Shown: positions 54,070-63,084 of the stretch, piece by piece | How the letters are laid out: each line of letters begins with the position of its first letter | How positions within the stretch are numbered: position 1 is the stretch's first letter | Origin: Variovorax sp. PBL-E5 | Lineage (GTDB): Bacteria; Pseudomonadota; Gammaproteobacteria; Burkholderiales; Burkholderiaceae_C | Length of the DNA stretch: 64,000 nt | Reading direction: 5' to 3' | Assembly (NCBI RefSeq): GCF_901827185.1 | Contig: NZ_LR594673.1 | Coordinates: forward strand, 248,001 to 312,000 | Translations under genes and position numbers: made by a program | The notes under the pieces: model-generated | The model's input: only the letters and a program-made list of their open reading frames with translations | Told to the model about the DNA's origin: nothing | Database searches by the model: none

Positions 54070-55226
54070 GTCGCAACACATTCTGGGGCTACGCACGGCC
54101 CGACGGCTCGGTGGGGATTCGCAACCTGATCGCGGTGATCTCGGTCATGGACAACTGCAATCCGGTGACACGTGCCGTTGCGCAGGCAGTGCAGGGCACC
54201 GTCTACCTTCCGGGTTCCTTTATCCGCGGGCAGCTCGGCAAGGATCGCGAGATCACGCTGCACGTCACGGCCGGACTTTGCCGCAATCCGAACATCGCAG
54301 GCGTCGTCGTGATCGGCCTCGAGCCGCGCACCACGACAGAACTGGTAGAGCTCCTCAAGCCCTCGGGCAAACCGGTCGTCTCGGTCGACATGCAACTCGC
54401 CGGCGGGACGATCCATTCGATCGCCGCGGGCACGCAGGCGGCGCTGCATCTGGCGCGCGAGGCATCGAAGCAGCGGCGCCAGGAGTTTCCGCTGTCGCGT
54501 CTTCACATCGGACTCGAATGCGGCGGCTCGGACACGACCTCGGGCCTGGCGTCGAATCCCGCGATCGGCGTGGTGGCCGACGCGATCATCATGGCAGGCG
54601 GCACCGCGACGATCACGGAAACGTCCGAGTTCTTCGGTGCCGAGGCCTTGTTTGCCGAACGCGCCGCGACGCCCGAGGTCAGGCAGAAGATCCTCGACAC
54701 CATCCAAGGCCACGAGAAGGACATCATGGCGCTGGGCATCGACCTGCGCGGATCGAACCCGTCGCCCGACAACATACGTGGCGGCCTGACCACGATCGAA
54801 GAGAAGGCGCTCGGCGCCATCGCGAAATCGGGCAAATCCCAGGTCATCGACGTGCTGAACTACGGCCAGACGCCGACGCAGACCGGCCTGCATTTCATGG
54901 CCGGTCCGGCGCCGGCGGTCGAATCGATCACTGGGCTCGCATCGGGAGGATGCCAGTTGTGCCTGTTCTCGACCGGCGTCGGCAATCCGATCGGTCACCA
55001 GGTGACGACCGTCATCAAGGTCAGCGGCAATCGCAATACGCTCGCAGCCATGCCGGACAACATCGACTTCGATGTATCAGGCGTGCTGGAGCGCAACGAA
55101 TCGATCAAGGACATCGGCACCCGCTTGCTCGACTACGCGATCTCGGTCGCGAATGGCGAGATGACGACTTCGGAACTGCTCGATACGCGTGAGTCAGCCA
55201 TCAGTCGCTTCGGCATATCGATGTAG
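54066..55226 (+). CDS. Large subunit of a UxaA/SuyB-type lyase
   Basis: A 386-residue protein of the D-galactarate/altronate dehydratase C-terminal family. Visible motifs are GYARPDGSVGIRNLIAVISV at the start, GLECGGSDTTSGLASNPAIG with the Cys likely to bind iron, and GGCQLCLFSTGVGNPIGHQV. The length suits SuyB (about 390) with a separate SuyA. The product would be pyruvate plus sulfite if a sulfo-lyase, or a keto-deoxy sugar acid if a dehydratase. The overlapping start with the SAF gene and neighbours (two dehydrogenases, Bug protein) favour the first reading, but this is inference. Confidence 0.82.
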   Translation: MSRNTFWGYARPDGSVGIRNLIAVISVMDNCNPVTRAVAQAVQGTVYLPGSFIRGQLGKDREITLHVTAGLCRNPNIAGVVVIGLEPRTTTELVELLKPSGKPVVSVDMQLAGGTIHSIAAGTQAALHLAREASKQRRQEFPLSRLHIGLECGGSDTTSGLASNPAIGVVADAIIMAGGTATITETSEFFGAEALFAERAATPEVRQKILDTIQGHEKDIMALGIDLRGSNPSPDNIRGGLTTIEEKALGAIAKSGKSQVIDVLNYGQTPTQTGLHFMAGPAPAVESITGLASGGCQLCLFSTGVGNPIGHQVTTVIKVSGNRNTLAAMPDNIDFDVSGVLERNESIKDIGTRLLDYAISVANGEMTTSELLDTRESAISRFGISM

Positions 55227-55262
55227 CCGGACTTTTTGCAATCCACACCAGGAAGTCGGTTC

Positions 55263-56240
55263 ATGATCAATCGTCGCCACTCCATCGCCGCGCTCGGCGC
55301 GTTCTCCACGATCCTTACTCGCGCGGCGTTCGCGCAGGACGTCTTTCCTTCGCGGCCCGTCAGGCTCGTCGTGCCCTATCCGCCGGGCCAGGGGGCCGAC
55401 ATCTTCGGGCGCATCGTCGCCGAGAGCCTCTCGCGGAATTGGACCCACGGCGTGGTCGTCGACAACAAGGGCGGCGGCGGCGGTGTGCCGGGTGTGATGT
55501 CGGTCAAGCTTGCCCCGCCCGACGGCTACACGCTGCTGGTCGGCGGCAGCCAGGCCATGACCGTGAATCCGAACATCTATTCCAAGATGCCCTATGAGCC
55601 CTTGAAGGATTTCTCGGCGATCACAGGTCTTTACGTGGCACCGCTGATTCTGGTGGCCAATCCGGACAGCGGCATCTCGAGCCTGGGTGAGCTGGTCGCA
55701 GCCGCCAGGAAGTCGCCCGGCCAATTGAGCTACGCGTCCGCGGGCACCGGCACTTCGCAGCACATGACGGCCGAGCTCTTCTGCCATGTCGCCAACATCA
55801 ACATGGTGCACGTGCCCTATCGCGGAAGCGGACCGGCGATGACGGATCTGCTCGGTGGCCAGATCAAGATCATGCTCGACGGCCTGGCTTCGTCGCTGCC
55901 ACACGTCATCTCGGGCAAGATTCGTCCGCTGGCCGTCACGACACCCCAGCGCGTGCCGCAGTTGCCCGACGTGCCGACCATCGCCGAACTGGGCTATCCG
56001 GGTTTCTCGGGTATCGGCTGGGCAGGCCTCTTCATGCCGGCCGGTGCGCCGGCAAGTCTGGTCGAAAAGATCAGCGCCGATGTGCAGGCCGTGCTCAAGG
56101 CGCCCGAGATGCAGAAGCGCATCGTCGATCGCGGCGCCATCGCCGACCCGAGTTCACCGCGCGCAACCACCGATTTCGTGCGCAATGACACGGCCAAGTG
56201 GGCCGAGGTGGCGCGCGTCGCCAACATCCGGATGGATTGA
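55263..56240 (+). CDS. Bug-family tripartite tricarboxylate transporter substrate-binding protein
   Basis: A 325-residue exported Bug protein with an RR-type signal (INRRHSIAALGAFSTILTRA, cleavage near AFAQD) and the family marks FPSRPVRLVVPYPPGQGADI, PPDGYTLLVGG and HVPYRGSGPAM. It lies between the UxaA-type large subunit and the malate/L-lactate-type dehydrogenase genes, so it probably binds the acid degraded by this module. In known sulfolactate loci the importer SlcHFG is a tripartite system whose binding protein is SlcH; the membrane partners SlcF and SlcG are not seen here. The start follows AGGAAG. Confidence 0.87.
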   Translation: MINRRHSIAALGAFSTILTRAAFAQDVFPSRPVRLVVPYPPGQGADIFGRIVAESLSRNWTHGVVVDNKGGGGGVPGVMSVKLAPPDGYTLLVGGSQAMTVNPNIYSKMPYEPLKDFSAITGLYVAPLILVANPDSGISSLGELVAAARKSPGQLSYASAGTGTSQHMTAELFCHVANINMVHVPYRGSGPAMTDLLGGQIKIMLDGLASSLPHVISGKIRPLAVTTPQRVPQLPDVPTIAELGYPGFSGIGWAGLFMPAGAPASLVEKISADVQAVLKAPEMQKRIVDRGAIADPSSPRATTDFVRNDTAKWAEVARVANIRMD

Positions 56241-56286
56241 GTCGGCGCGAGGGCTTTGCCGACCGATCTCGATATCAGAGGACTCG

Positions 56287-57354
56287 ATGAACCCTGGATG
56301 CTTTAGCGAAGGCTATTTCGCCATGGCCGCGCTCGAGGAATTCGTCGCCTCGATCCTGCAGCGCAAGGACATGCCTTCCGACGATGCGCGCTGCGTCGCC
56401 GCTTCGCTGGTTCGAAGCGAAGCGCGTGGATGGAAGACGCACGGGCTCTCGCGCGTCAAGTCGTACGTCGACATGCTCGACGAAGGACTTTTCAACCCCG
56501 TGCCTGCCATGCATCACACGGTGCTGCGCGGCGGTGTGGTCTTCGATGCCGACGGCGCCATGGGCGCGGTAGCGGCGCGAGATATCCTGGGTGCGGCCCG
56601 CCATGCGCTGCGCGACAGCGCGAGCGTGCTGGTCGTTGCGCGCGACGTCGGCCACCTCGGCGCGCTCGGCGTCCACGTCCTTGCGGCGGCGGAGTCAGGC
56701 CTGTTCTGCATGGCCGGGCAACAGACGCCGAGGCTGCTTGCGCTCGAGGGTTTCGAGCGCCGCGCCATCGGCAACAACCCGCTGGCATTCGGTTGCCCGC
56801 TGCCCGACGCACCGCCGCTCGTTTTCGATATGGCATGCAGCAAGGCCGCGCGGGGACACATCCTGCTCGCTGCACGCGAAGGCCGGTCGATCCCACCGGG
56901 ATGGGCTGTCGATGACGAGGGCGCTCCCACCACCGACGCGAGCCGGGCGCTGCACGGCGCCTTGCTGCCGGTCGGCGACGCGAAAGGCCTGGGCCTCGCA
57001 ATGATGGTCCAGGTGCTCGCTGCATCGCTGTCGGCCACCGAAGCGTCGAACGCACGCGCCGCGCCGTCGTTGCGCGAGGGCGGCGGCACCAGCCGGGTCG
57101 GCGCGTTCTTCTGGTTCGTCGACCCGGATGCCTTCGGGAGCCGTGCTGCATTCGACGAGAGCATGTCGGACTGGACCGGCTACTTCATCGGGTCGAGTAC
57201 GCGCGGCGCCGCGCGGCTGCCTGGGCAGCGCGGCGCCACGCTCGAAGAACAAGCGCGCAAACACGGCATCGCGCTGTCGGCACCCGTGCAGGACGACCTG
57301 ACGGCGCTGGCGCAACGATTCGAGCTTCCTTTCGCGGCGCCGCGAAGGGCGTAA
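56287..57354 (+). CDS. Malate/L-lactate dehydrogenase family protein (ComC/Ldh2 type)
   Basis: A 355-residue NAD(P)-dependent dehydrogenase of the Ldh2 family, which is unrelated to classical LDH. Marks are RGWKTHGLSRV with H52 and R56, VARDVGHLGALG with H123, AIGNNPLAFGCP and PVGDAKGLGLAMM. ComC, an (R)-sulfolactate dehydrogenase, belongs here. With the 2-hydroxyacid dehydrogenase at 52591 it would form a pair of opposite stereospecificity that racemises a 2-hydroxyacid, as shown for SlcC and ComC in Chromohalobacter. The start follows CAGAGGACTCG; an alternative Met 12 codons later is possible. It is the last gene of the module. Confidence 0.85.
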   Translation: MNPGCFSEGYFAMAALEEFVASILQRKDMPSDDARCVAASLVRSEARGWKTHGLSRVKSYVDMLDEGLFNPVPAMHHTVLRGGVVFDADGAMGAVAARDILGAARHALRDSASVLVVARDVGHLGALGVHVLAAAESGLFCMAGQQTPRLLALEGFERRAIGNNPLAFGCPLPDAPPLVFDMACSKAARGHILLAAREGRSIPPGWAVDDEGAPTTDASRALHGALLPVGDAKGLGLAMMVQVLAASLSATEASNARAAPSLREGGGTSRVGAFFWFVDPDAFGSRAAFDESMSDWTGYFIGSSTRGAARLPGQRGATLEEQARKHGIALSAPVQDDLTALAQRFELPFAAPRRA

Positions 57355-57413
57355 GACACCGGCCATCAAGACCCGTCGACCGGCCGCACCATCACGCCAC
57401 GCGCTCGGACGAA

Positions 57414-59006
57414 TCAGGGACGCACGCCGCCCCTCAGCTTGGGTCCGAGGCTCGTCTTCAGCCGCAACTGCGCGGCATCGATGAACCGGCACAGGTAGCC
57501 GCGGGTGTCCCGCGGATCGATGACGTCCTCCACACCGAAAGCCTCGGCGGTGCGCATCGGCGAGGACAGCGCGCGCAATTCGTTCTCGAGTTCGCGCTCC
57601 CTCATCTTCGGGTCGGCCGCCTCGGCGATCTCACGCCGGAATGCCGCCGCCACGCCGCCTTCGATCGGCAAGGAGCCCCACTCCGCGGATGGCCACGCGA
57701 GCTTGAGCCCGATGCCGTTCTTGTCGGTGGTGGCCATGCCCGCCATGCCATAGCACTTGCGGATGACGACGGTCACCATCGGCACGGTCGCCTGCAGGCT
57801 GACATAGACGCTGCGCATGCCTTCCCTCAGCGTGCCGGCCATCTCCGCGTCCTTGCCGACCATGAAGCCGGGGACATCGACGAGGAAGATGAGCGGAATG
57901 TGGAAGGTGTCGCAAAGCTCGATGAAATGGGTCTGCTTGCGTGCAGCTTTCATGTCCATGGCGCCGCCATAGACCATCGGATTGTTCGCGACGATGCCGA
58001 CCACCTTGCCGTTGAGGCGCGCGAGCGAGGTGATGACCGCCTTGCCGAACGACGGCTGGATCTCGAACACGGAACCCGTGTCGACGATCAGTCCGATCAG
58101 CTTGCGCATGTTGTAGGGCTTGCGCCGATCCCTCGGCACGATGGACGCGAGCTCTTCCTCTCGCCGGCCGATCGGATCCGTGCCGGCGAGCATCGGCGGC
58201 AACTCCCAGACGTTGGACGGCATGTAGGAGAGATAGCGCCGGATCATCTCGAAGCACTGCGCTTCGTCGATGGCGACGTTGTCGACCAGTCCGGCCTGGT
58301 CGACGGCCGTCTTGGGCCCGCCCAGTTCTTCCTTGGTGATCTTCTGGCCAAGCGACCGCTCGACGACCGGCGGGCCGGCCGCAAAGATGTGGCTCGTGTT
58401 CTGCACCATGACCGACCAGTGCGACAGGATCGCGCGGCCGGCAGGGCCGCCTGCTGCGGTACCCAGAACGGCACTGACGACCGGCACGGTCCCCATCAAT
58501 GCGACGGAGGTTTCGAACCCGTACACGCCGGGGAACACCGTATGGCCGCGCTTCTTCTGCGAGGTGACGCTGCCGCCGGCGCCGTCGATCAGGTTGACCA
58601 GCGGAATCCGGTATTGAAGCGCCAGTTCTTCGACGAAGCCGCCCTGCCCGCCCTTCTTCCGGTCACCGCTCCAGCTGGAGCCGCCGCGGATCGTGAAGTC
58701 CTCGCCGCCGACCGCGACCGAGCGACCATCGATCGCCGCCAGGCCCATCACATAGGGCGCGGGCGTCACGCCGGTGAGAACGCCTTGCTCGTAGTGGCCC
58801 TGGCCGGTCAGCTTGCCGACTTCCTGGAACGAATCCGCATCCGTCAGATTGCCGATCCGCTCCCGGACCGTCAGGCGCCCGGCTGCATGGTGACGCTCGA
58901 CCGCGGCAGCGCCGCCCATCTGCGTGGCGTAGGCCGCGCGTTGCGCAAGTTCCTCAAGTTCCTGACTCCAATCCAGGGTGCCGGTGATTTCGTTCTGATG
59001 AGACAT
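57414..59006 (-). CDS. Acyl-CoA carboxylase, carboxyltransferase subunit
   Basis: A 530-residue fused alpha/beta carboxyltransferase of the PccB/MccB type. The oxyanion-hole segments LIDGAGGSVTSQKKRG and VLGTAAGGPAGRAILSHW, then DVPGFMVGKDAEMAGTLR, VIRKCYGMAGMAT and LAWPSAEWGSLPIEGGVAAA, are the usual marks. It takes carboxyl from biotin on the 73-residue carrier and passes it to an acyl-CoA. Its partner genes lie 6 kb away on the other strand. It is 15 bases downstream of the CoA-transferase gene on the same strand, so the acid is probably activated first and then carboxylated. Acyl group unknown. Confidence 0.87.
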   Translation of the reverse strand: MSHQNEITGTLDWSQELEELAQRAAYATQMGGAAAVERHHAAGRLTVRERIGNLTDADSFQEVGKLTGQGHYEQGVLTGVTPAPYVMGLAAIDGRSVAVGGEDFTIRGGSSWSGDRKKGGQGGFVEELALQYRIPLVNLIDGAGGSVTSQKKRGHTVFPGVYGFETSVALMGTVPVVSAVLGTAAGGPAGRAILSHWSVMVQNTSHIFAAGPPVVERSLGQKITKEELGGPKTAVDQAGLVDNVAIDEAQCFEMIRRYLSYMPSNVWELPPMLAGTDPIGRREEELASIVPRDRRKPYNMRKLIGLIVDTGSVFEIQPSFGKAVITSLARLNGKVVGIVANNPMVYGGAMDMKAARKQTHFIELCDTFHIPLIFLVDVPGFMVGKDAEMAGTLREGMRSVYVSLQATVPMVTVVIRKCYGMAGMATTDKNGIGLKLAWPSAEWGSLPIEGGVAAAFRREIAEAADPKMRERELENELRALSSPMRTAEAFGVEDVIDPRDTRGYLCRFIDAAQLRLKTSLGPKLRGGVRP

Positions 59007-59021
59007 GTGATTTCCAAAAAG

Positions 59022-60254
59022 CTACGCCGCCATCACCGCGCAGTCGCGGATCAGGTTGTCGATTTCGTCGTCGTGAAGGTCCAGCCACTGCGCGAGCACT
59101 TGCCTGGTGTCCTCGCCGACGCGATGACCCGCGTGCCGGATATTCCCGGGCGTGTCACTCAGCTTCGGTACGACGTTGGCAACGGTGACATTGGCCCGAA
59201 GTTCGCTCGATGGCACCGAGGCGAGCATCTCGCGCGCGCGAAAGTGCGGGTCCGCGAAGACATCGGCGATGGTGAAGATGCGGGTTGCCGGCACGTCGGC
59301 CTCCACCAGCGCGGCTTCGACCTCCTCCAGCGCGTGGGCGCCGACCCAGGTCTGTATGTGCCGGTCCACTTCGGCGGCATCGAGGACACGCGCCTTGGCC
59401 GCCTTGTACATGCCCTCGGCTGCGAGTTCCGGTCGACCCATCGCATGGCACAGCCGCTTGAAGACCGAGTCGGCCATGGCGGTGATATGGATGTGCCGCC
59501 CCTCCTTCGAGGTGTAGAGATTGTTCGGCACCGAGCCGGGCAGCTCGGATCCCGTTCGCTGCGCGATGACGCCGAGCCGGTTGTAGGCCGGCACATGCGG
59601 CTCCATGAAGCTGAATGCGCACTCGTACAAGGCGGCGTCGACGACCTGACCCTTGCCCGACCTCCCGCGCGCATCCAGCGCGACCATGGCACCGAATGCC
59701 GCGTAGAGGCCGGCGACATAGTCGCCCAGCGATGTGTTCATGCGCGCCGGCGGACGGTCGGGATCGCCGGTCAGATTGCGCAGACCACTCATGGCTTCGC
59801 CGATGACGCCATAGCCCGGACGGGCGCTGTAGGGGCCGGTCTGGCCGAAGCCGCTGATCCGGACCATCACGATGCCCGGATTGACGGCGCGGAGATCCTC
59901 GTAGCCAAGGGCCCATTTTTCCAGGGTGCCAGGCCTGAAGTTCTCGATCACGACGTCGCACTTCTCGGCCAGCCGTCGAACGATGTCCTGGCCGTGTGCC
60001 GTGCGCATGTCGACAGCGATCAAGGACTTGTTGCGAAAGATGCTGGCGGCGTACAGCGACGCCGAGCCTTCGACGCTGCCCATCGTCCGGACCGGATCGC
60101 CTTCGGGCATCTCGACCTTGATGACCTCGGCCCCGAAATCGGCGAAGAGGCGTCCGCAGAAAGGACCCGCGACGGTGGAGCCGAGTTCCAGGACCCGATA
60201 GCTGCTCAGGGGGCCGCGGCCGCCGCTCTTCTCTCGCTCTGAGCAACTCGTCAT
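59022..60254 (-). CDS. Family III CoA-transferase (CaiB/BaiF)
   Basis: A 410-residue family III CoA-transferase. It opens VLELGSTVAGPFCGRLFADF, has GAEVIKVEMPEGDPVR and RNKSLIAVDMRTAHG, and the catalytic Asp D178 in NTSLGDYVAGLYAAFG. The enzyme moves CoA between carboxylic acids, often succinyl-CoA to the substrate acid. The start at 60254 overlaps the stop of the Bug gene by one base (TGATG); a frame extension to 60296 is inside that gene. With the carboxyltransferase gene downstream it forms a short activation and carboxylation pathway for the acid bound by the Bug protein. Confidence 0.87.
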   Translation of the reverse strand: MTSCSEREKSGGRGPLSSYRVLELGSTVAGPFCGRLFADFGAEVIKVEMPEGDPVRTMGSVEGSASLYAASIFRNKSLIAVDMRTAHGQDIVRRLAEKCDVVIENFRPGTLEKWALGYEDLRAVNPGIVMVRISGFGQTGPYSARPGYGVIGEAMSGLRNLTGDPDRPPARMNTSLGDYVAGLYAAFGAMVALDARGRSGKGQVVDAALYECAFSFMEPHVPAYNRLGVIAQRTGSELPGSVPNNLYTSKEGRHIHITAMADSVFKRLCHAMGRPELAAEGMYKAAKARVLDAAEVDRHIQTWVGAHALEEVEAALVEADVPATRIFTIADVFADPHFRAREMLASVPSSELRANVTVANVVPKLSDTPGNIRHAGHRVGEDTRQVLAQWLDLHDDEIDNLIRDCAVMAA

Positions 60255-61237
60255 CACTCGGCCTTGATTCCGGCTTGCTGGGCCACTTTTTTCCACTTCG
60301 CCACTTCGTCGTGCACCACCTGCGCCATCTGATCAGGCGTTCCACCCGAAAGCTGGAGCCCCCCATGGGTGGCCAGGCTCGTTCGCACGCTCGCATCCTT
60401 GAGCACCTCGTTCAGTTCCTTGTTGAGCTTGTCAACAACGTCCTTCGGCAGCTGTGCGGGACCCATGAGGCCGAAGAAGATCGATGCATCGAAGTTCGGC
60501 AGGCCGGCCTCGGCGAAGGTGGGCACGTCGGGGAGCACGGGCGATCGGGTCTTTCCCGTCACGGCCAGCGCGCGCACCCGGCTGGTCTTCACCGACTGCG
60601 ACGCCAGCAGGACGGTGTCCATGAGCACCTGGACTTCGCCGGCCATCAGTGCCGCAGCGGCCGGAGAGTTGCCGCGATAGGGCACATGGGTCATCTTGAT
60701 GCCGACTGCATGGCTGAAGAGTTCGGCAGACAAGTGCGTCGATCCGCCATTGCCCGAGGAGCCGAAGTTCAACTGGCCCGGTCGCGTCTTTGCGTACGCC
60801 ACGAACTCGCTCAACGACCGTGGCGGAAGCGACTCGTTGATCAGCAGTACCGTGGGCAGCGAGCCGATGAGGCCGACGGACGTGAGATCTTTCTCGACGT
60901 CGAATTTGAGGTTGTGATAGACGGCAGGACCGATCGCCAGCGCACCGGAGACGGTCATCAGCGTGTAGCCATCGGGGGCGGCTCGGGCGACCGCGGCGGT
61001 GGCGATGGTCGATGCCGCGCCGGTGAGGTTCTGGACAACGATGGGCTGGCCGAGGCGCTCGGAAAGCTTCTGCGCAATGACCCTCGCCACGATATCGGTG
61101 GCACTCCCGGCGGCGAAACCGACATACATGGTGATCGGCTTGGATGGATAGGCGCCTTGTGCCTGCGCAAGACAGAAGGCGGATGCCATCAGCAAGGCGG
61201 CGAATGCCTTGACCACCGAATAGATTCTCGAACTCAT
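60254..61237 (-). CDS. Bug-family tripartite tricarboxylate transporter substrate-binding protein
   Basis: A 327-residue exported Bug protein: signal peptide (MSSRIYSVVKAFAALLMASA, cleavage near AQAQG), YPSKPITMYVGFAAGSATDI, APDGYTLM, FGSSGNGGSTHLSAE and HVPYRGNSPAAA. It precedes the CoA-transferase gene and lies 32 bases after a GntR regulator gene on the same strand, so the four genes from 62001 to 57414 form one probable unit. No TctA/TctB genes are nearby. It likely binds the acid that is then activated and carboxylated; ligand not known. It differs clearly from the other two Bug proteins in the window. Confidence 0.87.
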   Translation of the reverse strand: MSSRIYSVVKAFAALLMASAFCLAQAQGAYPSKPITMYVGFAAGSATDIVARVIAQKLSERLGQPIVVQNLTGAASTIATAAVARAAPDGYTLMTVSGALAIGPAVYHNLKFDVEKDLTSVGLIGSLPTVLLINESLPPRSLSEFVAYAKTRPGQLNFGSSGNGGSTHLSAELFSHAVGIKMTHVPYRGNSPAAAALMAGEVQVLMDTVLLASQSVKTSRVRALAVTGKTRSPVLPDVPTFAEAGLPNFDASIFFGLMGPAQLPKDVVDKLNKELNEVLKDASVRTSLATHGGLQLSGGTPDQMAQVVHDEVAKWKKVAQQAGIKAE

Positions 61238-61269
61238 CCTTGTCCCTTTGCAAATTGAGCAATGCAGGC

Positions 61270-62001
61270 TCAGATGACGACCTTGTGGTACTGGCGAATG
61301 CACTCGGCCGCGTCGCGCAGGCTCAGTTTCCGCAGCCGTTCGGCCTCGGCGGCATCGCCGCGCTGCATGGCCTGCAGCACCGCGCGGTGTTGCTCCAGAC
61401 CGCGCTCGGCGCGCCCGGACAGCATGATCGATCGGCGAATGATCATCTGGGTGCGCTCGAGAATGCTGTCGAGCATGTCCTGCGCAACCTCGCTCTTCGC
61501 AGCGTCGAACACGCGGGCCCGGAACATCTCGTACCCGGCCATGAACGCATCGAAGTCGCCCGCTCGCAGATACCCGATCATCGGGTCACCGAAGAGCACG
61601 CAGAGTTCATCCCAGTGGCCCTTCGGGCTGCGCTCGGTCGCCAGCCGCACGCACAGTCCTTCGAGGGCCTCGCGCGCCTCGTAGATCGACATCACCTGCG
61701 CGAGATCCAGGCGCATCACGACAGCGCCCTTGTTGGGAATCCGCTCGACCAGCCCGCGCTCTTCGAGGGTGGACAGCGCTTCGCGAATCCGGGGCCTGGG
61801 GACGCCGAACTCGATCGACAGATCCACCTCTTTCAACTTGCTGCCGGGCGGGAGGTCGTGGTTGGCGATGCGGCGTCGCAGTTCCTGTGCCACGTCGACG
61901 CGCACGACGGCCGGTTTGACAGCCTGCTTGACGGTCGGCTTGACCAGCTTGATGCCTGATTTGGACGGACCAGCGGAACCCTGGGTGCGCGAACTGGACA
62001 T
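61270..62001 (-). CDS. GntR-family regulator with FCD domain
   Basis: A 243-residue FadR-type GntR regulator. The N-terminal winged helix is seen in HDLPPGSKLKEVDLSIEFGV and PRPRIREALSTLEERGLVER, after a basic tail of about 35 residues; the all-helical FCD ligand domain (about 110-240) includes MSIYEAREALEGLCVRLATE. Such proteins sense organic acids. It is the first gene of the unit with the Bug protein, CoA-transferase and carboxyltransferase, 32 bases before the Bug gene, and probably autoregulates it. An AT-rich stretch with GATGA and TCATC arms (62022-62041) lies just upstream. Confidence 0.87.
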   Translation of the reverse strand: MSSSRTQGSAGPSKSGIKLVKPTVKQAVKPAVVRVDVAQELRRRIANHDLPPGSKLKEVDLSIEFGVPRPRIREALSTLEERGLVERIPNKGAVVMRLDLAQVMSIYEAREALEGLCVRLATERSPKGHWDELCVLFGDPMIGYLRAGDFDAFMAGYEMFRARVFDAAKSEVAQDMLDSILERTQMIIRRSIMLSGRAERGLEQHRAVLQAMQRGDAAEAERLRKLSLRDAAECIRQYHKVVI

Positions 62002-62021
62002 GTGAATCTCCGTTGAAGCGC

Positions 62022-62041
62022 GATGATATCTTTACGTCATC
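62022..62041. promoter_or_regulatory. Possible operator upstream of the FCD regulator
   Basis: GATGA (62022-62026) and TCATC (62037-62041) form an interrupted inverted repeat 21 bases before the GntR start, followed by an AT-rich run (62042-62090) that contrasts with the GC-rich neighbourhood. This fits a promoter/operator for the Bug, CoA-transferase and carboxyltransferase unit. Confidence 0.4.
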
Positions 62042-62179
62042 ATTTTTGGAATCAATTTTGTAAACATTTTTGAAATACTTAGAACAATGGCAAAAAGAGG
62101 TCGTTGTGGCGGGCGGCCGTCGACCGCTTCAAAGCCGCCGATGTCCACAGGGCAAAGCGCTTCCACCGCCTGGATCGAT

Positions 62180-62977
62180 TCATCCGAGCGCCGTCCAGCG
62201 CGCGCCGATGCCATCAGCCTGCTGCCGCAGCAAGGGCACCAGCCGTTTCGCGCGCGCCGCGGGCAGCCGGTTGGCCATCGCATTGATGCTGAGCGCCGCG
62301 AGCGGGCGCCCGTCCGGCGACAGCACCGGCACCGCCAGCACATGCGTGCCGGGGATGACGCCGGCGTCGGTGAATGCATGGCCCTGCTCGCGCGCGCGGC
62401 GGATGCGCTCGCGCAGCACGGTGACCGTCGTGCGATGGCGTGCGAGCCGGGGCGCGATCCGGGCGATCAGTTCCTCGCGCTCGCCGCGCGGCAGGAACGC
62501 GAGCAGCACCACGCCGCCCACACCGACGCCGAGCGGCAGTCGCGCGCCGATCGAGACGCCGATGACCTGGATCGGATAGCTGCCCGTCAGCCGCTCGATG
62601 CAGATCGAATCGGTCCCGCTGCGCAGGGTCAGCACGGTCGAATCGCCGGTCTCCCTGCAGACCTTCTCCAGGAAAGGGGCTGCCGCGGTGCGGATCGGCA
62701 GCGGCGACGAACGCGCGATGCCCAGCAGCGAAGCCTCCCTGCCGATCACGTAGCGCGGCGGCGATGGCGTGCGCTCCGCCAGGCCTTCCTCGACCAGCAC
62801 CTGCAGCATGCGGTGCGCCGTCGCGCGGGTGAGGCCGCACTGCAGCGCGACTTCGCTCGCGCGCGCGCCGCGATCCTGGCCGGCGGCCAATGCGCGCAGC
62901 ACGGCGACCGCGCGGCGCACGCTTTGCGCGCCTTCCGTGTTGCCGGCAGCGGCATTCGAGGCCGAAGACATGCCCAT
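62180..62977 (-). CDS. IclR-family transcriptional regulator
   Basis: A 265-residue IclR protein with the helix-turn-helix ASEVALQCGLTRATAHRMLQ and an effector domain that carries ETGDSTVLTLRSGTDSICIE, GARLPLGVGVGGVVLLAFLP and LAALSINAMANRLP. The GVGGxxLLA loop is typical of ligand-binding IclR domains. It is divergent from the FAD-dependent oxidoreductase gene, with 107 bases between, and is its likely regulator. Starts at 62977 or 62971 are both possible. A short inverted repeat TTGT-GAG-ACAA (62979-62989) touches the start and may be an operator. A frame extension upstream to 63163 lies over the oxidoreductase gene and is rejected. Confidence 0.85.
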   Translation of the reverse strand: MGMSSASNAAAGNTEGAQSVRRAVAVLRALAAGQDRGARASEVALQCGLTRATAHRMLQVLVEEGLAERTPSPPRYVIGREASLLGIARSSPLPIRTAAAPFLEKVCRETGDSTVLTLRSGTDSICIERLTGSYPIQVIGVSIGARLPLGVGVGGVVLLAFLPRGEREELIARIAPRLARHRTTVTVLRERIRRAREQGHAFTDAGVIPGTHVLAVPVLSPDGRPLAALSINAMANRLPAARAKRLVPLLRQQADGIGARWTALG

Positions 62978-63084
62978 ATTGTGAGACAAAGCTGTGTTCC
63001 GGCGCCTTCGCCGGCGCACCGGCTTCCTACGATTCGAGGCATCCGCTGCATACGGCCGGCGGAGGCGCAACCAGGAGACAGCGC

